This document shows positions 1 to 8,029 of a DNA stretch of 64,000 nucleotides, piece by piece. A program made the position numbers and the translations under genes. Under the pieces are notes generated by a model. That model saw nothing but the letters and a program-made list of their open reading frames with translations. It was not told the origin of the DNA and searched no databases. The DNA is from an uncultured Tenacibaculum sp. (GTDB lineage: Bacteria; Bacteroidota; Bacteroidia; Flavobacteriales; Flavobacteriaceae), in the NCBI RefSeq assembly GCF_947495995.1, contig NZ_CANMAX010000003.1, positions 434,001 through 498,000 on the forward strand, read 5' to 3'. The number at the start of each line of letters is the position of its first letter. The stretch's first letter is position 1.

Positions 1-230
1 GAGACGCAAAGTTTATGAGTATTGCAGCGGCATCTGTATTAGCTAAAACTTATCGAGACGATTTTATGGAGAAAATTCATAAAGAATATCCACAGTACAA
101 TTGGAAAAAAAATAAAGGATATCCAACCAAAGAACATCGAGCGGCAATTAGAGAATTCGGAGCAACGAAATATCACAGAAAGTCGTTTCGCTTATTGCCA
201 GAACAATTAGAAATTGATTTTTTAAAGTAA
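1..230 (+). CDS. rnhB: Ribonuclease HII, C-terminal part (cut by window start)
   Basis: This is the 3' end of a gene that starts before the window. The frame is open from base 3, and the first visible residues read [15 protein letters not shown], the conserved motif in the C-terminal half of RNase HII, followed by YRD. RNase HII cuts the RNA strand of RNA-DNA hybrids and starts removal of single ribonucleotides left in DNA; it acts in the cytoplasm. The ATG at base 15 is an internal methionine, not the start. About 76 residues remain of a protein usually near 200. The identification is firm; the active-site acidic residues at the N-terminus lie outside the window. Confidence 0.9.
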   Translation, partial: DAKFMSIAAASVLAKTYRDDFMEKIHKEYPQYNWKKNKGYPTKEHRAAIREFGATKYHRKSFRLLPEQLEIDFLK

Positions 231-321
231 CTTTTTGTTAACCTTAATAATCAATAGAACTTATATTACTTGTATAGTTTTGCTGTAATAATAGTTTACA
301 AGTAATTCCCCATTAATTTAA

Positions 322-361
322 AAAGTGCGACAAATTAAATCTGCCGATTCAGTCGCACTTT
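322..361. terminator. Bidirectional intrinsic terminator
   Basis: Ten-base perfect stem AAAGTGCGAC / GTCGCACTTT with a 20-base AT-rich loop. It has T-runs on the right of the forward strand and A-runs on the left, and lies between the convergent ends of rnhB and the gene at 374-901. It probably serves both. Confidence 0.75.
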
Positions 362-373
362 TTTATTTTCAAT

Positions 374-901
374 TTATTTTGATTTTACACCAACAAAATT
401 GTCAGACTTTAGTTTAAATAACACATTAAAGGTTGTTAAACTACCGTAAATACGTGTAATATATTGTTGTAAGTCAATCTTATCTTGATCTTCAAGTGTT
501 TTGCTAGAATTAATTTTTTGTTCCATTACTCTAATACGATCTCTCACCATTACAATTTTATGGAAAAACGTATCAATCGGAATTTCTTTAGAAGCTAAAT
601 TAGTATCAGCAGGTTCAATAATTAATTTTCCGCCTTTAAATTTATCTGAAATAGGAACAACTTCAGAAACATCGCTCCACTTCTTTAAAATATTACGTAA
701 TGTATTTTCAACTTCAGAAAAACTTATGGTATCTACTTCATCTTCTACAGCTTCGATAACTTCAAATTCAGCATCCAAACCAATTGTTTCCAATCCGTTT
801 TCTTGAAAAGTTACCCAATAATACCTACTATCAACGTTAGTAACAACGCCAAAACCATATTCAGAATGATTAATTCTAGAACCAATTCCTAATAATTTCA
901 T
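374..901 (-). CDS. Conserved hypothetical protein, 175 aa
   Basis: I do not recognise a named family. The first 30 residues contain GSRINHSEYGFGVV, which resembles the small barrel motif (G.RV.H..yG.G.V) found in the C-terminal tails of UvrD/PcrA-type helicases and related proteins. An acidic stretch follows (about residues 48-60), and the rest is probably helical. No signal peptide or membrane segment is seen, so it is probably cytoplasmic. It stands alone, convergent with rnhB and divergent from the nucleoid-associated protein gene at 961. The ATG start is placed just after an AT-rich spacer. The coding status is good, the function unknown. Confidence 0.8.
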   Translation of the reverse strand: MKLLGIGSRINHSEYGFGVVTNVDSRYYWVTFQENGLETIGLDAEFEVIEAVEDEVDTISFSEVENTLRNILKKWSDVSEVVPISDKFKGGKLIIEPADTNLASKEIPIDTFFHKIVMVRDRIRVMEQKINSSKTLEDQDKIDLQQYITRIYGSLTTFNVLFKLKSDNFVGVKSK

Positions 902-933
902 ATTTCAACTATTTTAAACGATACTAAAATACG

Positions 934-941
934 TATTTTTG
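934..941 (+). promoter_or_regulatory. Candidate -7 promoter box (TAnnTTTG)
   Basis: TATTTTTG fits the Bacteroidota -7 consensus TAnnTTTG and lies 19 bases before the ATG at 961. No good -33 TTG is seen at the usual distance, so this is only a candidate. Confidence 0.4.
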
Positions 942-960
942 TGACCTAATTTTTTGAAAA

Positions 961-2010
961 ATGATTAAAAGAACTCGAGCAGAACTAACAAAATGTATCA
1001 TTCATAAAGTTGCGAATAAGTACAATAGTGGTAAAAATTCATTATCAGAAAGTTTAGTTCGTTTTGATGAAGAAAGCTACGAACTATTAATGCCTTTTTT
1101 ATTAAAACCTTTTGGTACAGTAACACAGAGTTACCGTTTTAATCATCATGCAGATGTTCGATTAAATGAAATTAATAATTACGCTTCTAAGATTTTTGAA
1201 GATGAAGAAACTTTTATCGAGCATTCTAAGAATATTGTGAATCATTTATACGAGCAGTCAAATTCTGCACAAATTAAAACAGGAGATGTTTTAGTTGTGT
1301 TGTTTGAAGGTTTAGAATATAAAGATGTATTAACGGAAGCTGTTGGAGTTTTTAAAATTGAGAATAAGGTTGATTTCTTTCAAACTTATTTAGATGATGA
1401 TAGTTTTGATGTTGTTGTTCAGAAAGGAATTTCTACTAAAAAATTAGATAAAGGTTGTTTAATCTTAAATTCTTCAGATACAGAGGGAACTGTAGTGTTG
1501 TCTGTAGATAATAATAATTACGATGCGCAATATTGGATCAAGAATTTCTTGAATGTGAAATATGCAGATGATAGAAATTTACATACGCAGCATTATTTAG
1601 AATTATGTAGAGATTTTTCTGAAGAAATTATTAAACCTGAATACGGTAAGCACGAACAAGGGAACTTTTTAGCTAATACAGTTGATTATTTTAAAGAGCA
1701 TGAAAGTGTAGATTATCATACATTTAAAGATGAAATCTTTGAAGATGAAAAGCATAAAGACATGTTTGAAGATTATAAGAAACATTTCGAGAAGCTAAAT
1801 GATGTATTAGTAAGGAACAATTTCGAAGTTTCTGATATCGTATTAAAGAAAGAAAAAGGGAAGCTTAAAACAGAAATTAAGTTAGATACAAATATTCAGA
1901 TAAAGATTGATATTGATGCACCTGATGCTGCTTCTGAATACTTAGAAAGAGGTTATGATGAGGATAAAAAAATGAAGTTTTACAAAGTGTATTATAACGC
2001 AGAGAAATAA
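961..2010 (+). CDS. Nucleoid-associated protein, YejK/NdpA family
   Basis: A 349-residue protein whose N-terminal layout (RTRAELTKCIIHKVANKYN, then the LVRFDEESYELL segment) and overall length fit the 37-kDa nucleoid-associated protein family (YejK, NdpA). These proteins bind the nucleoid in the cytoplasm; their exact role is poorly defined, and in Bacteroidota they are commonly annotated simply as nucleoid-associated protein. No signal peptide is present, and the protein is rich in acidic residues in its second half. It is a single-gene unit, with a candidate promoter just upstream and a hairpin terminator immediately after the stop. Family assignment is from overall recognition, not from a catalytic motif. 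Confidence 0.75.
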   Translation: MIKRTRAELTKCIIHKVANKYNSGKNSLSESLVRFDEESYELLMPFLLKPFGTVTQSYRFNHHADVRLNEINNYASKIFEDEETFIEHSKNIVNHLYEQSNSAQIKTGDVLVVLFEGLEYKDVLTEAVGVFKIENKVDFFQTYLDDDSFDVVVQKGISTKKLDKGCLILNSSDTEGTVVLSVDNNNYDAQYWIKNFLNVKYADDRNLHTQHYLELCRDFSEEIIKPEYGKHEQGNFLANTVDYFKEHESVDYHTFKDEIFEDEKHKDMFEDYKKHFEKLNDVLVRNNFEVSDIVLKKEKGKLKTEIKLDTNIQIKIDIDAPDAASEYLERGYDEDKKMKFYKVYYNAEK

Positions 2011-2012
2011 AT

Positions 2013-2039
2013 AAAAAGCAGCCATTAAAGCTGCTTTTT
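2013..2039. terminator. Bidirectional intrinsic terminator
   Basis: Ten-base stem AAAAAGCAGC / GCTGCTTTTT with a 7-base loop, starting three bases after the stop of the gene at 961-2010. It touches the stop codon of the converging gene at 2040, so it can serve both directions. Confidence 0.85.
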
Positions 2040-2393
2040 TTATGAGTTATATTCTTTTATTTCATTTTCTAATTCTGCTTTTAAAGCATTCAACTTGCGT
2101 AGTTTTTTATTGTTTTGATATTTTGAGTTGAAATGAAATAACAAACAAAAAACTGAATATATTAAAGCAGACATTATCACTAAAGTGATGTAATTGTAAT
2201 CTCCTTTTTCTACTAGAGAATCTCTTCTGTGTAAAGCATCACTTCCTCCATATGTTGGAGCCCAGAAAGAAAATACAATTCCAAAAACAATTACTTTCCA
2301 TAAATGTTTTAAAATAAAGTTTTGTTCTCTTTTTACATTTTCAATTTTATAAATAGTGGCTTGTAGGTGTTTTTCTTTTTGCTGTTTAGACAT
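2040..2393 (-). CDS. Small membrane protein, 117 aa, unknown function
   Basis: I do not recognise the family. Two hydrophobic segments are visible (about residues 30-47 and 67-87), separated by a charged loop, with lysine-rich N- and C-terminal tails and a probable short coiled coil at the C-terminus (LNALKAELENEIKEY). This suggests an inner membrane protein with both ends in the cytoplasm. Its ATG lies one base after the stop of the PhnA-like gene at 2395-2973, so the two are almost certainly co-transcribed and perhaps translationally coupled. Function cannot be inferred from that partner. Confidence 0.75.
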   Translation of the reverse strand: MSKQQKEKHLQATIYKIENVKREQNFILKHLWKVIVFGIVFSFWAPTYGGSDALHRRDSLVEKGDYNYITLVIMSALIYSVFCLLFHFNSKYQNNKKLRKLNALKAELENEIKEYNS

Positions 2394-2394
2394 T

Positions 2395-2973
2395 TTATAG
2401 CTTTTTTACATATTTAGTGACGATTACAATATTTTGTCCGTCTACTTTTCCTTCAATATATTCTGCATTTTCAGCATCAAGAGAAATTCTTCGTACAGCA
2501 GTTCCTTGTTTACAAACCATACTAGAACCTTTTACTTTTAAATCCTTAATCAATACCACAGAATCTCCAGCTTGTAAAATAGCTCCATTACTATCTCTAT
2601 GAATTACTTTTTCACTTTCATCTAAGTGTTCACCAGTAGCTTCAGCAAAACGAAGTTCATCAGCTTCTAAATACATCATATCTAATAAATCTTGAGGCCA
2701 ACCTTCCTTTTTTAAACGATTCAACATTCTCCAAGCAACAACTTTAACAGGAGTAAATTCACTCCACATACTATCGTTTAAACAACGCCAATGATTTACA
2801 TCTGTTGTTTCAGGATTTTCAATTTGTTCTTTACAAATATTACATATAAGAATATTACCATCTACACCACCAGTTGAAATCGGCGGAACTTCGTAAATAG
2901 ATAAGTTATCTTTCGCTGCGCATAACTCACATTGTTTATGACTTCTATCTTGTAATTCTTGTAGTAAACTCAT
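2395..2973 (-). CDS. PhnA/YjdM family zinc-ribbon protein
   Basis: A 192-residue protein with an N-terminal zinc ribbon (C15-x2-C18 and C44-x2-C47) and a C-terminal domain containing the GDSVVLIKDLKVKGSS motif typical of the PhnA/YjdM family. Although named after the phosphonate operon, this family has no established phosphonate activity. The Bacteroidota form carries a longer middle region than the E. coli protein (about 111 residues), as here. It is probably cytoplasmic. It precedes the small membrane protein gene with a one-base gap. No other phosphonate genes are nearby, so a role in phosphonate use is not supported by context. Confidence 0.8.
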   Translation of the reverse strand: MSLLQELQDRSHKQCELCAAKDNLSIYEVPPISTGGVDGNILICNICKEQIENPETTDVNHWRCLNDSMWSEFTPVKVVAWRMLNRLKKEGWPQDLLDMMYLEADELRFAEATGEHLDESEKVIHRDSNGAILQAGDSVVLIKDLKVKGSSMVCKQGTAVRRISLDAENAEYIEGKVDGQNIVIVTKYVKKL

Positions 2974-3017
2974 TGCTTTAATTTATATCTGCGAAAGTAA
3001 TGTTTAATTTGAAAAAC

Positions 3018-3443
3018 TTAACAGGAAGTATCTGCAATAATCTTCCATTCTCCTTTTATTTTTTTGAAAATCACCATAAATATTCCGTCTAATTTTTCTG
3101 TTTCACGAGTTATGTGATATTCTCCCATAACATAATAACTTTTGCTCTCAATCTTGGAAATGGTTCTAATTTTGAATTTCAATTCTCCTGAATCTTCTTG
3201 ATACGGATAACTCTTTTTGTACTTCTCTAATGTTTTTTGCCAACCATAAGTAATTCCTTTTTTACCTTGAAACTTTAAAGAATCAGATTTCCAATACCCC
3301 AGCATAAAACAATCTAAATCATGTCTAGACCAATCAGAAGCTTGGTGTTTCATTAGTGCTCTAATTTCTTTTTTATCTTGTTCTTCATTAGAACTTGCAC
3401 AAGAACATAAGATTACGGTAAGGAGTAAGATTAGTTTTTTCAT
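3018..3443 (-). CDS. NTF2-like (DUF4440/SnoaL type) lipoprotein
   Basis: A 141-residue protein with a type II signal peptide: MKKLILLLTVILCSC, with the lipobox LCSC placing the acylated cysteine at residue 15. The mature part has the pattern of the small NTF2-like superfamily: KKEIRALMKHQASDWSRHDLDCFMLGYW near the start and a C-terminal strand ending GEWKIIADTSC. Such proteins form a cone-shaped fold that holds a ligand or catalytic pocket, but the specific ligand is unknown. It should sit in the cell envelope. It is transcribed away from the GNAT gene at 3513. Confidence 0.75.
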   Translation of the reverse strand: MKKLILLLTVILCSCASSNEEQDKKEIRALMKHQASDWSRHDLDCFMLGYWKSDSLKFQGKKGITYGWQKTLEKYKKSYPYQEDSGELKFKIRTISKIESKSYYVMGEYHITRETEKLDGIFMVIFKKIKGEWKIIADTSC

Positions 3444-3512
3444 GATAAAAATATTTGTACTATAAGATATAACCTTTTTTTAAAATCGTATTATTGATAT
3501 AAAATTAGAGTT

Positions 3513-4016
3513 ATGCGATTAGAAAGTGAACGATTAATTATTAAAGACGCAGAAGTTAGTGAGGCTCCTTTTTATTTTGAATTATTCAATGATCCTGATT
3601 GGATTAAATATATTCATGACAAAGGATTAAAATCTGTAGAAGCAACAGAAGCGTACTTAAATGATATTTTAGCAAAGAATGCAAAACTAAATGGTTTAGG
3701 TTTCTTCTCAGTGTTATTAAAAGAAACGAATGAATTTATTGGAATGACTTCTGCTATTCAGCGTGAAAAATTAGACTTTGTTGATGTAGGTTACGGATTT
3801 TTACCTAAAGGAAGAGGGAAAGGATACGCAAGTGAAGCAACTTTATTAATGATAGACTATATTAAAGAGAAGTTTAAACAAGAAAAAGTATTAGCCTTTA
3901 CAGTACCTGGGAATGAAAAATCACAACAATTATTAGAGAGATTAGGTTTTAAATATGTTGGATTAGAAACTATTTTTGAAGGAGAAGAGGATTGTGTTTA
4001 CGAATTTAAATTTTGA
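3513..4016 (+). CDS. GNAT acetyltransferase, RimJ/RimL-like
   Basis: A 167-residue protein with the GNAT fold signature. The N-terminal strand (RLESERLIIKDAEVSEAPFY) is typical of the RimJ/RimL branch, the acetyl-CoA loop is GRGKGYASEA (about residues 98-107), and the C-terminal motif NEKSQQLLERLGFKYVG is the usual 'N..s..ll.klGF'. It transfers an acetyl group from acetyl-CoA to an amine; the substrate (ribosomal protein, other protein or small molecule) is not evident. Cytoplasmic. It is followed within two bases by a VOC gene, and the two probably form an operon. Confidence 0.85.
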   Translation: MRLESERLIIKDAEVSEAPFYFELFNDPDWIKYIHDKGLKSVEATEAYLNDILAKNAKLNGLGFFSVLLKETNEFIGMTSAIQREKLDFVDVGYGFLPKGRGKGYASEATLLMIDYIKEKFKQEKVLAFTVPGNEKSQQLLERLGFKYVGLETIFEGEEDCVYEFKF

Positions 4017-4018
4017 TT

Positions 4019-4405
4019 ATGAAAATCGAAGGATTGCATCATATAGCTATTATTTGTTCCGACTATGAAGTATCTAAAAACTTCTATACGGAAATATTAG
4101 GATTTACTATTCAGCAAGAAATATATCGAGAAGAGCGAAAATCGTATAAGTTAGATTTAGCTTTAAATAATACTTATTTGATAGAGTTATTTTCTTTTCC
4201 TCATCCTCCGAATAGACCTTCTTTTCCTGAAGCAACTGGATTACGACATATCGCATTTGCGGTAAAAGATTTAGAAAATTGGAAGTTGTATTTAGAAAAC
4301 AAAAACATACATGTACAAGATATACGATTAGATGAGTTTACCGGAAAACGTTTCTTCTTTTTTAATGATCCTGATAATTTACCTATCGAATTGTATGAAA
4401 TTTAA
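4019..4405 (+). CDS. VOC (glyoxalase I-like) family protein
   Basis: A 128-residue protein with the two-repeat VOC layout. It opens IEGLHHIAIICSDYEVSKNFY, has GLRHIAFAVKDLENW in the middle and ends FNDPDNLPIELYE. The family binds a metal through His and Glu residues at these positions (H in LHHIA, E in LIELF, H in LRHIA, E in IELYE), all present here. The family includes glyoxalase I, dioxygenases and resistance proteins; this one matches the small glyoxalase-like group. The start is set at the ATG at 4019, two bases after the stop of the preceding GNAT gene; a TTG at 4013 is possible but unnecessary. Confidence 0.8.
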   Translation: MKIEGLHHIAIICSDYEVSKNFYTEILGFTIQQEIYREERKSYKLDLALNNTYLIELFSFPHPPNRPSFPEATGLRHIAFAVKDLENWKLYLENKNIHVQDIRLDEFTGKRFFFFNDPDNLPIELYEI

Positions 4406-4418
4406 ATAAAAAAGAACT

Positions 4419-4859
4419 ATGAAAATAAGTGGGAATTTTATTCTTGGAGCAATAACGTCATGTGTTTTATTATACTTAATTTTTTGGATGGTACAAATAC
4501 AAACAAAACAAGAAAGAGAAGATATAACTGATGCAGTGATTTCAGAAAGAGTATTGAAAAGATCTATCTCTAGAGGAAAAGAATTGTTTATTAAGGAAGA
4601 TTGTTACAGTTGTCATAAACCTGATAAGTTACAGACACCGTCGTCTATGAAGCTGATTAATATCTCATATATTAGAGATAAAAAATGGTTATTTCGATTC
4701 ATTAGAGATGAAAAATCTTTATTAGAAGTTAAAGATTCAGAAGTTTTAGAGTTAAAAAAAATATATAAATGGGCAAACGGTAAACATGATAAAAAACATT
4801 TAACTGATGATCAGTTACATGATATTTTAAATTACCTAGATAGTTTTAAAGTGAATTAA
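4419..4859 (+). CDS. Membrane-anchored monoheme cytochrome c (first of a tandem pair)
   Basis: A 146-residue protein with one N-terminal membrane anchor (about residues 6-25) and a single heme c attachment motif CYSCH (C62, C65, H66). The C-terminal helix HLTDDQLHDILNYLDSF is the usual last helix of class I cytochromes c. It should be anchored in the inner membrane with the heme domain in the periplasm, carrying one electron at a time. The usual distal methionine before the last helix is absent, and a HxxxH pair (H123, H127) stands there instead. The next gene is a clear paralogue 18 bases downstream. The donor and acceptor are unknown. Confidence 0.8.
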   Translation: MKISGNFILGAITSCVLLYLIFWMVQIQTKQEREDITDAVISERVLKRSISRGKELFIKEDCYSCHKPDKLQTPSSMKLINISYIRDKKWLFRFIRDEKSLLEVKDSEVLELKKIYKWANGKHDKKHLTDDQLHDILNYLDSFKVN

Positions 4860-4877
4860 TTCATAAAGTTGTGAAAT

Positions 4878-5321
4878 ATGAAGTTGTCTGGGAATATAAT
4901 TTTAGGTAGTATACTATCAGTTATCTTAGTATTAATGATCGCTTGGGTAGTACAAATTGAAACAGCGATTGATGATAGTGATGTAGATAATTTTACATCT
5001 AAAAAAGAAAAAATAGTTAGACTTTCTAATTCTTTAAAACAATCAAAGGAAAAAGGGAAGAAACTATGGAGAGAAAATAATTGTATTAATTGTCATAAAA
5101 TCCATATTCGTGATGGTCATCCTTTGCCAGGGGTAAAAGATAGATATCCAAAAGAATGGTTAATTAAATATGTGAAAAATGAGCAAGTGTTAATTGAACA
5201 AAAAGACCCGGATGTTTTAGCTCTAAATGCTGAATGGAATTCTAACAAATCAGAACATAAAAATCCTCATCTCACTGAACAAGATGTACTAGATATTTTA
5301 AATTATATAAATAGAAAATAA
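4878..5321 (+). CDS. Membrane-anchored monoheme cytochrome c (second of a tandem pair)
   Basis: A 147-residue paralogue of the preceding gene. The N-termini align closely (MKISGNFILG against MKLSGNIILG), followed by a membrane anchor, a heme motif CINCH (C69, C72, H73) and a closing helix HLTEQDVLDILNYIN. There is no methionine at all after the heme motif, so the standard His-Met ligation is impossible. H127 and H131 form the same HxxxH pattern as in the first copy. The gene pair arose by tandem duplication and is probably one transcript. Periplasmic electron carrier by family; the partner is not visible here. Confidence 0.8.
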   Translation: MKLSGNIILGSILSVILVLMIAWVVQIETAIDDSDVDNFTSKKEKIVRLSNSLKQSKEKGKKLWRENNCINCHKIHIRDGHPLPGVKDRYPKEWLIKYVKNEQVLIEQKDPDVLALNAEWNSNKSEHKNPHLTEQDVLDILNYINRK

Positions 5322-5349
5322 ATGGTGAACTAAACTGAATTAATAGTTG

Positions 5350-5880
5350 TTATTCAGTTAAATACAAGTCAATAAGTCCTTCTGGAGTTTCTACTGCTAT
5401 AGTTTTATTTTCGCGATCTACCTTAATAATAAAATCATCAATCATTGGAATAAATATTTCTATTCCATCTCTATCAATTTCAAATAAAGGTTGTGCAGCT
5501 GAATCATTAATGTTTGTAATTGTACCAACATCACCGAAATTTTTATCAGTAATAGTAAAACCAATTACTTCATGATAATAAAACTTATTCCCTGTAAGTT
5601 TTGGAAGTAAAGTTAAAGGTAAATAAATCCCAGCTTTCATAATCGCTTCAGCATCAGCTTCAGAATCAACGTCTTCAAATTTTACACGAAACATTGTGCT
5701 TTTACTTAAAGATGATTTTTCTATAAAAAAAGGAACCAGATTATTGCCTAATTCGACAAAAACTGATTCCAAATTTTTGTAAAGATGAGGTTCATCAGTA
5801 TCTAACTTAATAATTACCTCGCCTTTAAAACTGTGTTTTTTAACGATTCTACCAAGATAAAAACAATCTTTAGTTTGCAT
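5350..5880 (-). CDS. rimM: Ribosome maturation factor RimM
   Basis: A 176-residue protein with the two RimM domains. The N-terminal barrel begins LGRIVKKHSFKGEVIIKLDTD, matching the 'G.i.k.hG.kGev.v' start of RimM, and the C-terminal PRC-barrel contains YYHEVIGFTITDKNFGDVGT and closes on IFIPMIDDFI. RimM helps assemble the head of the 30S subunit and binds S19. It lies 15 bases after rpsP on the same strand, the usual bacterial pairing, and is co-transcribed with it. Length and domain order are normal. Confidence 0.95.
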   Translation of the reverse strand: MQTKDCFYLGRIVKKHSFKGEVIIKLDTDEPHLYKNLESVFVELGNNLVPFFIEKSSLSKSTMFRVKFEDVDSEADAEAIMKAGIYLPLTLLPKLTGNKFYYHEVIGFTITDKNFGDVGTITNINDSAAQPLFEIDRDGIEIFIPMIDDFIIKVDRENKTIAVETPEGLIDLYLTE

Positions 5881-5895
5881 TATCGTTATACTTTT

Positions 5896-6396
5896 TTACT
5901 CTTCGCTATCTCCACCTTCTTCAGTAGCAGCATCTTCACTATCTACTACAGGAGCTTTTGCAGCAATACGAGCTTCGTTAACAGCTTTTTCAGCTTCTAA
6001 AGCTTTTGCTTTAGCATCTTCTTTAGCTTTTGCTAAACCATCTACTTTACCAGCAACTTTACCAGTTTTTTCTTCTAACCAAGCGTTAAACTTAGCTTCA
6101 GCTTGCTCTTCTGTTAAAGCACCTTTTCTAACACCTCCAGCTAAGTGGTTCTTTAATAAAGCACCTTTGTAAGATAAAAGAGCTTTAGCAGTGTCAGTTG
6201 GTTGAGCACCATTTTGTAACCACTTTACAGCAGCATCAACATCTAAGTTAATTGTTGCTGGGTTAGTGTTTGGGTTGTAAGTTCCGATCTTTTCTAAGAA
6301 ACGACCGTCTCTTTTTGACCTAGAATCGGCAGCAACTACCCAATAAAATGGTTTTCCTTTTTTACCATGTCTTTGTAAACGAATTTTTACAGGCAT
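5896..6396 (-). CDS. rpsP: 30S ribosomal protein S16 with long C-terminal extension
   Basis: The first 80 or so residues are canonical S16 ([20 protein letters not shown], then [19 protein letters not shown]). The protein is 166 residues long, about twice the E. coli length. The extra C-terminal half is rich in Ala, Lys and Glu (about residues 105-145) and ends in an acidic, Asp/Glu/Ser-rich tail. Such extensions are common in Bacteroidota S16. S16 helps order the central and 5' domains of 16S rRNA. It is the first gene of the rpsP-rimM transcript; a hairpin and candidate promoter precede it. Confidence 0.95.
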   Translation of the reverse strand: MPVKIRLQRHGKKGKPFYWVVAADSRSKRDGRFLEKIGTYNPNTNPATINLDVDAAVKWLQNGAQPTDTAKALLSYKGALLKNHLAGGVRKGALTEEQAEAKFNAWLEEKTGKVAGKVDGLAKAKEDAKAKALEAEKAVNEARIAAKAPVVDSEDAATEEGGDSEE

Positions 6397-6445
6397 ACTT
6401 GTTAAATTTTAAGGTACACGACCTTGATTATTAATCTATTAATTT

Positions 6446-6484
6446 AAAATTCGATGTGTTTCGAATTTTGAGTGTGCAAATTTA
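6446..6484 (-). promoter_or_regulatory. rpsP leader: hairpin next to a candidate -7 box
   Basis: Reading the reverse strand, TAAATTTG (6484-6477) fits the TAnnTTTG -7 consensus and lies about 80 bases before the rpsP ATG. Just inside the predicted transcript is a 9-base perfect stem AAAATTCGA / TCGAATTTT (6446-6454 with 6461-6469) with a 6-base loop. The hairpin would form at the very 5' end of the mRNA. No -33 TTG is seen, and the regulatory role is a guess. Confidence 0.4.
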
Positions 6485-6532
6485 TAAAACTTATTTTAAT
6501 AAACTGCTTGGTTTAAAGTTTTTATTTAACCA

Positions 6533-6559
6533 AAAAGCATCTGAAAAACAGATGCTTTT
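6533..6559 (-). terminator. Intrinsic terminator of the cold shock gene
   Basis: Eleven-base perfect stem AAAAGCATCTG / CAGATGCTTTT with a 5-base loop, 24 bases past the stop of the gene at 6583-6774. A T-run follows on the reverse strand. Confidence 0.85.
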
Positions 6560-6582
6560 AAAAAATTAAATGTTGTTATATA

Positions 6583-6774
6583 TTAAATTACTCTAACACT
6601 TACAGCGTTTAATCCTTTTTTTCCTTCTTTAAGTTCGAACTCTACTTCATCACCTTGTCTTACTTCATCAATTAGTCCTGAGATATGTACGAAATACTCT
6701 GTACCTGAGTTTGACTCTGTAATAAACCCAAATCCTTTAGATTCATTAAAGAACTTTACCGTTCCTTGTTTCAT
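6583..6774 (-). CDS. Cold shock domain protein, CspA family
   Basis: A 63-residue single cold shock domain with the RNP1-like motif KGFGFIT (residues 13-19) and the RNP2-like motif YFVHIS (about residues 27-32), ending in the usual C-terminal strand. It binds single-stranded RNA and DNA and acts as an RNA chaperone in the cytoplasm. It is a few residues shorter than E. coli CspA, as is typical of Bacteroidota. Single-gene unit with its own terminator. Whether it is cold-induced cannot be told; the leader is about 90 bases at most, shorter than the E. coli cspA leader. Confidence 0.95.
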   Translation of the reverse strand: MKQGTVKFFNESKGFGFITESNSGTEYFVHISGLIDEVRQGDEVEFELKEGKKGLNAVSVRVI

Positions 6775-6861
6775 TATAAAAATGTATTAAATATTAAAGC
6801 CGCAATTTACTATTTAATTCTCAGTAAATCAGTATTTTTTAAAAAATATTTCTTAACTATC

Positions 6862-7959
6862 TTACAATAAGCGTTTTTGATTTTCAAAAAAAGAATCTCC
6901 TTGTAATTTCATTAAATTTTGAGCCATTTTTTGTTTATAATTATACAGTTCTTCTTCTGTTTTTAAATCATTATACACTTCAGCATTAATATGTTTATCT
7001 GTATCTACGATTTTTTCTCTTTGATTGTTTTGCTGAACAATCCAAGATTTAATTTCAGACTCACTATTTTCTAATTTATAATCGTACTCACTTTTACTAC
7101 TAATTAGTTTGGTGAAAATAGGAGAAGTTTCAATAGCTAAAAAAAGTAGAAATATAAATAGTGAAGGTAATGCAGGAAGTTTATTTAAAGCATTTATACG
7201 AGCCATTAAACCATCGTAATTTGCAATAATTGGTTGTGCGTTGGTTTCACTATTTTTTTGTTGTTGTAATAATGTTGCGATTTCAGTTTCTTTTGAAGCG
7301 ATTTTTTCATTGTTCGCTTTTTTTAATTCTGATAATTGAGCAAGTGAAGCGTCGTGTTTTTCTCTCTTTTCTTTGTAAACTGGCCCTTTGCCTTTAAGTT
7401 TTGTTCCTTTTCGTCCTTCCGCTTCAGCAATATAAGTTTCATAAAGTTGATTTGTTTCTTGTTCTTTCTGATCAATTTCTGCTTTTAAATTAGAAATTTC
7501 GGTTTCTAATTTTTTAATTTGAGGTGTAAATTGTTGTGCAATCTGATTTTTATTATCAAGTGTCATTTGATTTTGTTCAGTCAATAAAACTTGATTGATT
7601 TCCTTTTCAAAAATCTTTAACTCTAAAGGCTTAGAAATTACAACGGCAATAATAATGGCTAATAATAATCGAGGAAATGCTTGAAGAAATTCTTTGCCAA
7701 AACTATTCTTTTTGCGAAGTGTAGAAACGATATATCGATCTAAATTGAAAATAAGTAAACCCCATACTAATCCAAAAAAGATTGATGTGTAAATATTTTC
7801 AAAAACAGTATATAAGGCATAACTACTAGCTATAGTTGCCATTAAAGCTGTAAAGAAAACTGTGGCTCCTATACCAGCATATTTATTTTGTTCACCATTA
7901 GAGCAATTTTGTATCAGGTCTAAATCTACACCCGAACATAAAAGAAAGAAACGTTTCAT
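6862..7959 (-). CDS. DUF4407 family membrane protein
   Basis: A 365-residue protein matching the DUF4407 layout. It has a short N-terminal segment (FFLLCSGVDLDLIQNC), two or three hydrophobic helices between about residues 30 and 115, the motif FGLVWGLLIFNLDRYIVS, a long charged coiled coil (about residues 130-260) rich in Glu, Lys and Gln, and a further membrane helix (LPALPSLFIFLLFLAIETSPIF, about 262-283). The coiled coil probably lies outside the membrane between helices. The function of DUF4407 is not known. It stands alone between the cold shock gene and the M56 peptidase. Confidence 0.8.
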   Translation of the reverse strand: MKRFFLLCSGVDLDLIQNCSNGEQNKYAGIGATVFFTALMATIASSYALYTVFENIYTSIFFGLVWGLLIFNLDRYIVSTLRKKNSFGKEFLQAFPRLLLAIIIAVVISKPLELKIFEKEINQVLLTEQNQMTLDNKNQIAQQFTPQIKKLETEISNLKAEIDQKEQETNQLYETYIAEAEGRKGTKLKGKGPVYKEKREKHDASLAQLSELKKANNEKIASKETEIATLLQQQKNSETNAQPIIANYDGLMARINALNKLPALPSLFIFLLFLAIETSPIFTKLISSKSEYDYKLENSESEIKSWIVQQNNQREKIVDTDKHINAEVYNDLKTEEELYNYKQKMAQNLMKLQGDSFFENQKRLL

Positions 7960-7996
7960 ATATTAAATAACGATCTAGGTAAGTGTTTGTTACAAG

Positions 7997-8021
7997 AAAA
8001 GCCTCTTTTTAAGAGGCTTTT
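7997..8021 (-). terminator. Intrinsic terminator of the BlaI-M56 operon
   Basis: Eleven-base stem AAAAGCCTCTT / AAGAGGCTTTT with a 3-base loop, nine bases past the stop of the M56 gene. It is symmetric, but only the reverse-strand gene needs it. Confidence 0.85.
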
Positions 8022-8029
8022 AACAAGAG

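Noticed and set aside
501..806. Forward-strand ORF inside the reverse gene at 374-901
   Set aside because: It is an antisense shadow of a gene with better start, length and context. Similar shadows inside the M56, DUF3857, BspA-like and M16 genes were left out for the same reason.
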